Positions 33,015 through 40,595 of a DNA stretch of 64,000 nt are shown here, piece after piece. The DNA comes from Teretinema sp942493045 (GTDB lineage Bacteria > Spirochaetota > Spirochaetia > Treponematales > Treponemataceae). Below the pieces are notes generated by a model. It saw only the letters and a program-made list of their open reading frames with translations. It made no database searches and was not told the origin of the DNA. A program made the translations under genes and the position numbers. Numbering within the stretch: position 1 is the first letter of the stretch; every line of letters starts with the position of its first letter. The DNA is taken from contig OW818665.1 in NCBI GenBank assembly GCA_942493045.1, positions 992,001 to 1,056,000 of the forward strand. Direction: 5' to 3'.

Positions 33015-33065
33015 ATTATAGAAGCAGGACTTATACTTGTCAACGCAGGCCCTTCATGGTACCAT
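33015..33065. promoter_or_regulatory. divergent promoters of smpB and lepB sharing one -35 box
   Basis: The heptamer TTGTCAA at 33037-33043 serves both strands, as at 17769-17775. Minus: TTGACA (33038-33043), 17-base spacer, TATAAT (33015-33020), nine bases to the smpB ATG at 33005. Plus: TTGTCA (33037-33042), 17-base spacer, TACCAT (33060-33065), then a leader of about 25 bases with AGATGAGG at 33084-33091 before the lepB ATG. Confidence 0.75.
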
Positions 33066-33096
33066 CTAGTAAGTTTCTTCCACAGATGAGGTTCCC

Positions 33097-33834
33097 ATGC
33101 CGGCCAAATGGCACAAGTATTCATATTCCGCGCAGCAGGCAGAACGCAAAGGTATTATCTCCGTACTGCTTTTCCTGATAGCCTTTTCTCTCATTTATTT
33201 TCTGATTACTCATTTCGCCGTCACCATGTTGACCGTTGACTCCAACACCATGCAACCAACCTTGGCCTCTGGAGATTGTATTGTCGCCACACCTTTTTAC
33301 CGCAAGTTTTCACGCACCGAGCAATTATTTCCACCGCTGATTAACCCGCAGAGGGGAGACCTCGTGATAATCGCTCCGGCACACCCTCATCAACGGAATA
33401 TCATTACATCCGCGGTGGGCAGTTTCATTTCTTTTATTAGTTTTCAACGTTTTCAGCCCTTCAATGGCGATAATCCGCGCAGTGAATTGCCGATTATCCG
33501 CCGGATAATCGGTTTTCCGGGTGATACCTTGTACATGGAAGATTTTATCGTACACATTAAACCGGCGGGATCGGAACATTTTCTAACAGAATTTGAATTA
33601 AGCCAAAATCAGTATAATCTTGATATTTTGCCCTTGCCGGAAAACTGGACGGCGGCTCTGCCTTTTTCGGCCTCTTTCCCGGAAATGAAACTTACAGAAA
33701 GCGAGTACTTTGTGCTCACTGATAACCGGATTACCAACGGCGATTCCCGGATCTGGGGTCCAATCCAGGGAGAACGGTTGGGCGGTAAGGTATTCTTCCG
33801 TTACTGGCCTGTTTCCGGTGTCGGCCGACTGTAA
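33097..33834 (+). CDS. lepB: signal peptidase I-like protein with Arg at the catalytic Lys position
   Basis: 245 residues. One membrane segment (about residues 20-45) is followed by VDSNTMQPTL with the nucleophile Ser49, the box D region IIRRIIGFPGD and box E TDNRITNGDSRIWGPI. In known type I signal peptidases box D reads (Y/F)-x-K-R-x-x-G-x-P-G-D with Lys as general base; here Arg135-Arg136 occupy that site. All other boxes are intact. The family cleaves signal peptides at the outer face of the cytoplasmic membrane. A second, canonical enzyme elsewhere in the genome would be expected if this one is inactive. It has a ribosome binding site and is followed after 10 bases by hemW. Confidence 0.8.
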   Translation: MPAKWHKYSYSAQQAERKGIISVLLFLIAFSLIYFLITHFAVTMLTVDSNTMQPTLASGDCIVATPFYRKFSRTEQLFPPLINPQRGDLVIIAPAHPHQRNIITSAVGSFISFISFQRFQPFNGDNPRSELPIIRRIIGFPGDTLYMEDFIVHIKPAGSEHFLTEFELSQNQYNLDILPLPENWTAALPFSASFPEMKLTESEYFVLTDNRITNGDSRIWGPIQGERLGGKVFFRYWPVSGVGRL

Positions 33835-33844
33835 GGGCCCGCTC

Positions 33845-34975
33845 TTGGCGCCCTCATTGTATATTCACATTCCCCTCTGCCGCTCCAAGTGCGATTATTG
33901 CGATTTCTTCTCAATTCCTTCGGGAAAAACAGGCAACCCGGAATTACAAAAACTGCTGGTCAGGGCCATCAACCAGGAAAAAAATATCAGAATGGAACAA
34001 TTCTCAATTTCGTCCTGGGACACCGTCTACATCGGCGGAGGCACTCCCAGCCTGCTGACTGTCGAAGCGCTCAGCGCGTTGACTGACGGACTGATCGGCC
34101 CAGCCCGGGAGGCCACCATCGAGGCCAATCCCCAGGATTTGAATCAGGCCTGGCTCGAAAGCTGCGCGGCCGCCGGTTTTTCCCGCCTATCTCTGGGTAT
34201 TCAGTCCATGAATGACTTACAGCTAACCTCCGCCGGCCGGCGTGGAACTAGAGCAGGTAATCTATCAGGCTTAGCCTGCGCCGCGCGCTATTGGCGGGGA
34301 GACCTCTCTGTGGACCTGATCTCCGGTCTGCCGGATCAGAGTCAGGAAGGACTTGAAAACGACATTAACGAGGTGCTTCAATATCCTTGTGACCATATTT
34401 CGCTGTACGCGCTGACTCTGGAAGATGGTACTGTCCTGGCCGAGCGGCTTAAAGAAAACAATCGAAGTGTTGAGGAAACCGGAGAGCGGCTTTGGATAGC
34501 CGGTCGTGACCAACTTGAAAAAAAGGGGTTCCGGCAATATGAAGTTTCAAACTTTTCCCGTCCGGGAAAAGAAAGCCTGCACAACAGCGCTTACTGGGAA
34601 ATGCGTTCCTGGATAGGGCTCGGGCCCGGCGCTTCCGGAACAATTATTCAGGGGGATAGGGGCACACGGTTTACCAATTGCACCGATATTGAGCGCTATC
34701 TCAGCGCTCCGGCCGGTTCAGGAACGATAGAGGAACTCGATCGAAAAACACTGATTATCGAATCGATAATGATGGGTTTCCGCATGAACCGGGGAATTTC
34801 CAGAATAAGCTTTCAAAACCGCTTTGGGGTGGATATACTGGACTGTATCGGAACAACGGTACAGCGGTGGCAGAAACGCAACCTGATAGCGCTGAATCCG
34901 GAGCGTATTGCCCTGAGCGGGGAAGGTTTGCTGTTTCTGAACCGTTTTGTCGAAGAGTGCATGGAGGAAATATGA
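33845..34975 (+). CDS. hemW: HemW-like radical SAM protein (coproporphyrinogen dehydrogenase-like / heme chaperone)
   Basis: About 376 residues. SLYIHIPLCRSKCDYCDF contains the CxxxCxxC [4Fe-4S] motif, followed by YIGGGTPSLL, RLSLGIQSMND, VDLISGLPDQ and YALTLEDGTVL, all typical of HemW/HemN-like proteins; the C-terminal HemN domain (GFRMNRGIS to RIALSGEGLLFLN) is present. HemW carries heme rather than making coproporphyrin. The start is uncertain: TTG at 33845 places the first strand at the family's usual distance, with GTG at 33818 overlapping lepB as the alternative. The stop overlaps the K+ channel start by four bases. Confidence 0.82.
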   Translation: MAPSLYIHIPLCRSKCDYCDFFSIPSGKTGNPELQKLLVRAINQEKNIRMEQFSISSWDTVYIGGGTPSLLTVEALSALTDGLIGPAREATIEANPQDLNQAWLESCAAAGFSRLSLGIQSMNDLQLTSAGRRGTRAGNLSGLACAARYWRGDLSVDLISGLPDQSQEGLENDINEVLQYPCDHISLYALTLEDGTVLAERLKENNRSVEETGERLWIAGRDQLEKKGFRQYEVSNFSRPGKESLHNSAYWEMRSWIGLGPGASGTIIQGDRGTRFTNCTDIERYLSAPAGSGTIEELDRKTLIIESIMMGFRMNRGISRISFQNRFGVDILDCIGTTVQRWQKRNLIALNPERIALSGEGLLFLNRFVEECMEEI

Positions 34976-36186
34976 GCGGGGAAAAAACAGGGAAACGGAA
35001 ATTCCTGAAAAAAATCTTCCGCGGCTTTTCAGCGCTGGCCACGGATTCTCGTACGCATCTCAGTCTTGGAATATCTTTTTTACTGATTATTTTGATGGTA
35101 CTGATTCTAGCTGTTGAGCGGGACAGCAACGCTTCGCTTAACACCCTTTTTGATTCGCTGTGGTATACCCTGGTAACCATCACTACCATCGGCTATGGAG
35201 ATATCACGCCCATTACCATTCCCGGTAAGCTCATTGCCATCACCATCATGTTCAGCGGTGTGATCATCTTCGGCGCTGTTTCGGGACAGATGGCCTCGAT
35301 TTTGTTTGATCGTCAGCAGAAGAAAGACAGGGGGTTCCTTAAATTGAAAAACAGTAAAAATCATTTTATCATCTGCGGCTGGAAACCGGATCTGGAAATT
35401 ATTTTATCCGGAATTTTACGGAGCAATCCGGATCTTGAGCCTTCTGAAATTGTACTGATCAACAGCGCCAAAGAAGAGGATTTATTTTCAATATTATCCT
35501 CAGCGCGTTATTCCGGCATCCATTTTATCAATGGCGATTTTACCGAGGAAGATACCCTGGTTCGGGCGAATATTGCCAAGGCCAGCAAGATTTTAATCCT
35601 TTCAGACTATTCAAAAAATTATTCAGTAATGGAAATGGACTCCCGCACCGTCCTGGCGGTACTCAGCATCGAAAGTCTAAACCGTAAGATTTATATCGGC
35701 GCGGAGCTGATCGATGAAAAATTCCGCAAACATTTAGAGTCAGCCCGCTGCGATGAGATTATTCTTGGTAAAAATTATGAACGGAAACTGCTGGTATCGG
35801 CGTCCAACGGAACCGGCATCAGCCATGTACTGAACAGTCTGCTCAGCGAAGAGGAAGGGACGGGCATCACGATCTCGGATATCAATGCCGGATTTATCGA
35901 TAAAACCTTCGGAGAGCTCTCGGACTGGTATCGGGATAACAGCCGGGAGATTCTGGTCGGTCTGCTGGAAAACACCGGCAATTTTTATCAGCGTAAAGAA
36001 GAAGCGCTGGGCGAGGCCCAGAAAGATCCGGACATCTCCAAAATTGTGGAAAACCTGAAAAAAGTGAAGGAGCTGAAAAGCAACCGCACCGTACTGGCTC
36101 CCGGCCGCAGTTACCATATCCGGAAACACTGCCGGGCTATCGTAATAGGACGGGAAGCCGGCGCTAAAGCCGGAGGTCAGGAATGA
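34972..36186 (+). CDS. two-TM potassium channel with RCK (TrkA-N/C) domain
   Basis: 404 residues from the ATG at 34972, with GGAGGAA just upstream and overlapping the hemW stop. Membrane segments at about residues 30-51 and 85-108 flank the pore loop with the K+ selectivity filter TTIGYGD. A cytoplasmic RCK domain follows (FIICGWKPDLEIIL, VLINSAKEEDL, HFINGDFTEEDTLVRANI, SKILILSD), with a second TrkA-C-like part after residue ~290. The Rossmann glycine motif is weak (G-W-K in place of G-x-G-x-x-G), so the ligand is unclear. It is coupled to a cyclic-nucleotide-binding protein gene directly downstream, which probably gates or modulates it. Confidence 0.85.
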   Translation: MSGEKTGKRKFLKKIFRGFSALATDSRTHLSLGISFLLIILMVLILAVERDSNASLNTLFDSLWYTLVTITTIGYGDITPITIPGKLIAITIMFSGVIIFGAVSGQMASILFDRQQKKDRGFLKLKNSKNHFIICGWKPDLEIILSGILRSNPDLEPSEIVLINSAKEEDLFSILSSARYSGIHFINGDFTEEDTLVRANIAKASKILILSDYSKNYSVMEMDSRTVLAVLSIESLNRKIYIGAELIDEKFRKHLESARCDEIILGKNYERKLLVSASNGTGISHVLNSLLSEEEGTGITISDINAGFIDKTFGELSDWYRDNSREILVGLLENTGNFYQRKEEALGEAQKDPDISKIVENLKKVKELKSNRTVLAPGRSYHIRKHCRAIVIGREAGAKAGGQE

Positions 36187-36671
36187 GAGACGTAATTATT
36201 GCCAGAATCCGCAACATACCGATCTTCGCCGGTCTGACCGAAGATCCGGCGCGTTTGGACAAAATCGCCGCCCGCCTGGAAACACGCCGCTTTGAAGCCG
36301 GTACGGCCATTATCAGCGAAGGTGAAGAAGGTGACACCCTGCACATCCTGAACGCGGGAAGGGTCCGTATCCTGCGCAATACACTGGCTAGGGAACAGTT
36401 TGCGCTGGTTAATCTGGAAGCCTCGCAGAACGTGTTTTTCGGAGAAATCGCCCTGGTGGACAATGACAGACGTTCCGCGACGGTCATCGCGCTGACGGAT
36501 TGCGAAACCCTAACCTTATCCCGAAAAAACTACCTGGAGCTGTGCGAGGAAGACCCGCTGATCGGCTTCCGCATCACCTTTCAACTGGCCCTGCGTCTTG
36601 GAGCCTCGCTGCGCAAATCCAACCAGGATATGATCACCATGTATCAAGCCTTGCTGGAAGAAATCCGCTAA
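36183..36671 (+). CDS. stand-alone cyclic-nucleotide-binding (CNB) domain protein
   Basis: 162 residues made of a single CNB domain plus a C-terminal helix. Typical features are IPIFAGL at the start, the G-x-x-G-D-T-L-H-I-L-N-A-G-x-V strand pair and the phosphate-binding cassette FGEIALVDNDRRSATV with Glu and Arg in place. No DNA-binding helix-turn-helix follows, so it is not a Crp-type regulator. GGAGG lies six bases before the ATG, which overlaps the K+ channel stop (ATGA). Coupled translation suggests it is the regulatory subunit of that channel. Confidence 0.8.
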   Translation: MRDVIIARIRNIPIFAGLTEDPARLDKIAARLETRRFEAGTAIISEGEEGDTLHILNAGRVRILRNTLAREQFALVNLEASQNVFFGEIALVDNDRRSATVIALTDCETLTLSRKNYLELCEEDPLIGFRITFQLALRLGASLRKSNQDMITMYQALLEEIR

Positions 36672-36687
36672 GGGGATCTCTTACCAG

Positions 36688-39249
36688 TCAGGAAAAGAAA
36701 CTATTCAATTTTCGATAAATGGTATTGATGCGGTCCCGTTCCGCGGGCGGCAGGTTTTCCGGAATTTCATCGATCAGCGCTTCCAGGCTGGAGAGGGATT
36801 CGTTAAGCGCGGTATGAAAACCGCGGGAACACTTGAACCAGTACTGGCCTTTGCCGTCTGTAAACAGGCAGATAAAACCAAGCTCCCGGCTTTTTTCCCG
36901 GGCGATGGTAGTTCGGAACACCCAATCCAGATTAACGGTCAGAGCGACAGGATCATCAAGAAATACAAAGTTGGTTTTACGCGGCCAGGCTGAATTTTCT
37001 ACCGGTTCCAGATTGAAAGTGGAGGCCGCGCGCATGATCAGATCAATCTTTTCACCGGCAAGCAGCACCTGCTTACCGACCATGATCTTGCCCTTTAAAC
37101 CGGCTACCTGTTTGAAATGCGACCCATTTGGATCCACCGATGAAACGGCCAGTTTGAAGCGGTCCAGGGGCAGAATCAAGTGCTTCTTACCTTTTATTTT
37201 CTCAATCTCAAATTTCTGTCCGCCGAACTCCATAACATTTTCTTCATCACGCCGGACAGTCTTGCGGGAATCGCCGCGCGCGTCGCCGACGCGCGCATCG
37301 CCACCGCGGGCCGACCGGCCGACTTCTTTCCCGACCTCGGGCCGCCCTCTGCTCTTGCCGGAAAGGCGGGCCAAAAGGTTCTGATCCAGTCGTGATAACA
37401 GTTGCGGGGTCAGCGGGGAAACCGACATGGCGTACATGCGGGAAGTGCGCACAATTTCACCGGCCACAATGTAGCGGGGATTCTCACGGTACATGCAGGA
37501 TCCGGGATGGATCTGAATCTTGTCGGCCGTCAGGCTGCGGAAGGAATCGCGGCCGTCCTGCACGCAGACAAATTGAATCATGCCCGAAGCGACGCAGAAC
37601 AAATAATCCTCAGTGGTGCCGCCGGAGAGTACTGGAATGCCCATATCCGAAACGATCATTTCCAGCTGGTCCTTGATATTGGCGATTTCAGCCATGACGC
37701 GCTCGTCCAGATAACTGATCTCGCAAAACCGGGCGCGGCTCTTGGCCATCAAATACATCCGGAAAATACGCAGATGGGAAACGAAGTCGCCGGCGCTGTC
37801 GCGGAAACTGTGGTGCGCTTTGCGGGCCTCCATCTCTTTTCCGGGAGGAAGCATAAAGGGCGATTGGGCCGATAAAAAAGCCGTAGCGATCAGCACTTCC
37901 TCAACCACTGAAGGACAATTCAAAATTGCCTCTACGATAATCCGGGACTGCCGGGGCGGCAGCGGGAACAGGCACATCATCTGACCGATTTTGGAAAGCG
38001 TGTTGTCCGGAAGCAGGGCTTCCAGCAACAGCAGGGTTTCCCGGGCTCCGGCGAGTCCTTCCCGGGAAGGAGGAGATATAAAATCGAACTGCTCAAAGTC
38101 GGTGATACCTAATTCGGCCATGCGCAGCACAACCTCAGACAGATCGGTACGGTAAATTTCCTCGGTAGTATACTGGGGCCGGCTCTCAAAGTCCTGACGG
38201 TCAAAAAGCCGGTAACAAGTCCCTTCGCGAGTACGGCCGGCCCGGCCGCGCCGCTGATTGCAGGAAGCCTTGGACACGGGAACTTCAATCAAACTGGAAG
38301 TAAAAGTATGAGGATTATAAAAATTGAGTTTGGCCTGACCTGAATCGATAACACTGGTGATCCCGTCGATTGTAACAGAGGTTTCGGCGATATTGGTGGA
38401 GATGACCATCTTCTTTTTTCCAAAGGGCGGCAGATCAAAAACCCTCTCCTGTTCTTCTTTGCTGAGCCGTCCGTAAAGGGGCAGTATGTACAATTTGCGG
38501 AACCAGCTTTCGGCCGAAAGACGCGATATACAATTCTTGATGGCGCGCTCTCCGGGGAGGAAAACCAGCAGGTCGCCCGGCCGGTTGTCGTTGAGTACAC
38601 GGCCGGTGATCTCAGTAATCTTGTTAAGCAAGGCTTCTTCAGCAGCAAGCCCCCCGGCGGTGGGCGAGATTACCGGCGGATCGTACACCAGCGCCACCGG
38701 AAAAGTGATCGCGTCAATTTTTACAACCGGGCAATTATCAAAATAGGTGGAAAAAAGATCAGTATTGATAGTTGCTGAAGAAACAATCACCTTGAAATCA
38801 TGGCGTTCCAGCAGTACCCGTTTGAGCAGGCCGAGAATGAAGTCGATGTTCAGACTGCGTTCATGGGCTTCGTCGACCATCAGCAGGGAATACTTGCTCA
38901 GCCAGGGATCGAGCTTCATTTCCTGGAGCAGAATACCGTCAGTCATGATTTTAATGCGTGTACCGGCCTCGGTCTTGTCTTCAAAGCGCATTTTATAGCC
39001 GACCAGAGACGGCATGGGTGTGCCTAACTGCCTGGAGATAAAACTGCTCACCGATAGAGCGGCGATGCGCCGGGGCTGAGTAACACCGATGATACCGCTG
39101 GAAGTATAACCGGCTTCGTGCAGGATGATGGGCAACTGGGTGGTTTTTCCCGAACCGGTCGGACTCTCGACAATGATTACCTGGTTATGTTCAAGCATAT
39201 CCAGGATACGCTGTTTTTGCTGATAGACGGGCAGATTTTCTGGTTTCAT
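36688..39249 (-). CDS. hrpA: DEAH-box RNA helicase, HrpA type
   Basis: 853 residues from the ATG at 39249 (AAAGGAAA upstream). Motifs: SPTGSGKTTQ (I), TQPRRIAA (Ia), MVDEAHERS (II), SSATIN (III), STNIAETSVTIDGI (V) and QRRGRAGRTREG (VI), then the HA2 and OB-type C-terminal domains. Between about residues 655 and 690 there is a Gly/Arg/Asp-rich insertion with near-repeats of GDARVGDARGD that looks disordered. The enzyme remodels RNA, perhaps on ribosomes. It lies 11 bases downstream of the capA-like gene on the same strand, so they share a transcript, and it converges with the CNB gene. Confidence 0.88.
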   Translation of the reverse strand: MKPENLPVYQQKQRILDMLEHNQVIIVESPTGSGKTTQLPIILHEAGYTSSGIIGVTQPRRIAALSVSSFISRQLGTPMPSLVGYKMRFEDKTEAGTRIKIMTDGILLQEMKLDPWLSKYSLLMVDEAHERSLNIDFILGLLKRVLLERHDFKVIVSSATINTDLFSTYFDNCPVVKIDAITFPVALVYDPPVISPTAGGLAAEEALLNKITEITGRVLNDNRPGDLLVFLPGERAIKNCISRLSAESWFRKLYILPLYGRLSKEEQERVFDLPPFGKKKMVISTNIAETSVTIDGITSVIDSGQAKLNFYNPHTFTSSLIEVPVSKASCNQRRGRAGRTREGTCYRLFDRQDFESRPQYTTEEIYRTDLSEVVLRMAELGITDFEQFDFISPPSREGLAGARETLLLLEALLPDNTLSKIGQMMCLFPLPPRQSRIIVEAILNCPSVVEEVLIATAFLSAQSPFMLPPGKEMEARKAHHSFRDSAGDFVSHLRIFRMYLMAKSRARFCEISYLDERVMAEIANIKDQLEMIVSDMGIPVLSGGTTEDYLFCVASGMIQFVCVQDGRDSFRSLTADKIQIHPGSCMYRENPRYIVAGEIVRTSRMYAMSVSPLTPQLLSRLDQNLLARLSGKSRGRPEVGKEVGRSARGGDARVGDARGDSRKTVRRDEENVMEFGGQKFEIEKIKGKKHLILPLDRFKLAVSSVDPNGSHFKQVAGLKGKIMVGKQVLLAGEKIDLIMRAASTFNLEPVENSAWPRKTNFVFLDDPVALTVNLDWVFRTTIAREKSRELGFICLFTDGKGQYWFKCSRGFHTALNESLSSLEALIDEIPENLPPAERDRINTIYRKLNSFFS

Positions 39250-39260
39250 AATTTCCTTTA

Positions 39261-40505
39261 CTAAAGCTCTACTATAGCGCCGATAACCGGCGGGGGCAAG
39301 GGCATGGGGCCTATAGGCAGGTAGCCGGCCAGGGCTTGATACCGAAAACGATAATATTTTTCCCAATACGGCGAAAGCTCGGAAATAAAAGCCTCATCAA
39401 AAAAGCGTACAACCATGCCGTGACGGGGATCGCGAAAATTAGTAATCGGTATAGGCGATACAGTAAAATTTATTGAATGATCAGCGGAATCCTCGCGGCA
39501 CTCCACGCCCAGCAGAACCGCGTCTCCGGTATATTCCCGATACCCGTCCGGTGTTTCAGGCTGAGGATTCCAGCGTTGACCAGAAATAAAATTTCCCATC
39601 GAATACATAAAAAGCTGATCGGTAGATTCCGGAAGGCGCTGATGCTTCCATTCCTGCATGACATGGGGATGATGAGCCCAGACAATGTCAACGCCGGCGG
39701 AGGCCAGCTGCTCAAACCAGGTCTTTTTTTTACTGTCGACGGTAATGAGATATTCAGGTTCATTCAGATGAACCGAGAGGATGAAAAAATCACAGGGTGT
39801 TTCTGCGCGCAGCCCGCGCAGCGTATCCAAAAAAAGCTCGCGGGAGGCTGTAGAAGGCGAGGTATAGTAAACCCGCGACAATGACCCATCGTGCGTATTG
39901 GACAATTCCGTAATCGCCAGAAATAGAATCCGCCAGCCTTTGACTTCAATCAGCTGAGCGCGGATTGATTCACCCGCCGCGCCGCGCAAACCTGAAGAAC
40001 GGATCAAGCGTCCGGCCATGGCATGTCCAGTCTGCAATGTCCGGAAAGCGGCTAAGCTACCGTCAATGCCGATCAGTCCCTGATCATTGGAATGATTATT
40101 AGCCAGAGAAAAAACATCAAAGCCGCCGTCAACCGCAGCTCTGGCATAGGGAAAATGGACGTTAAACAGCGGGTAGTTGGATAGCGGTAAACTATCGGCT
40201 ACCGGGATTTCAAAATTTCCGAAGGTCAGATCATCAGCGATCAGCAGAGGCCGCAGTTCATCATAAATGCGATTATAATCCAGCATTTTATAATTCACAT
40301 CATGGGCCATGATATCGCCCGCGAAAGTCAATTTCAAAGGTGGACGCGGCTGCCATCCGCCCTGGGTCCCGATGTTCGGAGCCGTAATCGCCTCGGCGGA
40401 GGAGGGCTGTCTGCCGGCAGTTCTGCAGGCCGACGGCAGCAGCGCTGTGAACACAGTAAGCGCGAGTATGAAGAGGCAGGGCAGGGCGCGGGCAGTTCTT
40501 CTCAT
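39261..40505 (-). CDS. CapA-like metallophosphatase lipoprotein
   Basis: 414 residues from the ATG at 40505. The promoter fixes this start: TATAAT ends seven bases upstream. The N-terminus is an export signal with a possible spirochaetal lipobox (LLPSAC), so the protein is likely lipid-anchored. The CapA/PGA-cap fold is clear: LTFAGDIMAHDVNYKML, FGNFEIPV, SLANNHSNDQG, FLAITEL, VHLNEPEYLI and VWAHHPHVMQEW. In Gram-positives CapA acts in poly-gamma-glutamate export; in other bacteria the family acts on unknown cell-envelope substrates. It is divergent from ppdK and upstream of hrpA. Confidence 0.8.
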   Translation of the reverse strand: MRRTARALPCLFILALTVFTALLPSACRTAGRQPSSAEAITAPNIGTQGGWQPRPPLKLTFAGDIMAHDVNYKMLDYNRIYDELRPLLIADDLTFGNFEIPVADSLPLSNYPLFNVHFPYARAAVDGGFDVFSLANNHSNDQGLIGIDGSLAAFRTLQTGHAMAGRLIRSSGLRGAAGESIRAQLIEVKGWRILFLAITELSNTHDGSLSRVYYTSPSTASRELFLDTLRGLRAETPCDFFILSVHLNEPEYLITVDSKKKTWFEQLASAGVDIVWAHHPHVMQEWKHQRLPESTDQLFMYSMGNFISGQRWNPQPETPDGYREYTGDAVLLGVECREDSADHSINFTVSPIPITNFRDPRHGMVVRFFDEAFISELSPYWEKYYRFRYQALAGYLPIGPMPLPPPVIGAIVEL

Positions 40506-40512
40506 TGCCACC

Positions 40513-40549
40513 ATTATAGATTGACAGGACAGAATACTCAAGCTACACT
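40513..40549. promoter_or_regulatory. interleaved divergent promoters of capA-like gene and ppdK
   Basis: Minus: TTGAGT (40536-40541), 17-base spacer, TATAAT (40513-40518), seven bases to the capA-like ATG, leaderless. Plus: TTGACA (40521-40526), 17-base spacer, TACACT (40544-40549), then a leader of about 40 bases containing AGGAGGA (40576-40582) before the ppdK ATG. Each -35 lies inside the spacer of the other promoter, so the two are mutually exclusive. Confidence 0.75.
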
Positions 40550-40595
40550 TTTAAGCTGCACAGCGGAAAACAAGCAGGAGGACGGAATTAATTCT

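Noticed and set aside
36833..37384. Plus-strand open frame of 183 codons inside the helicase gene
   Set aside because: It is the antisense shadow of a Gly/Arg-rich coding region, without ribosome binding site or domain.
40302..40595. Open frame extending ppdK upstream by about 98 codons
   Set aside because: It overlaps both divergent promoters and the start of the capA-like gene; the ATG at 40596 has an AGGAGGA site and matches the usual PPDK N-terminus.
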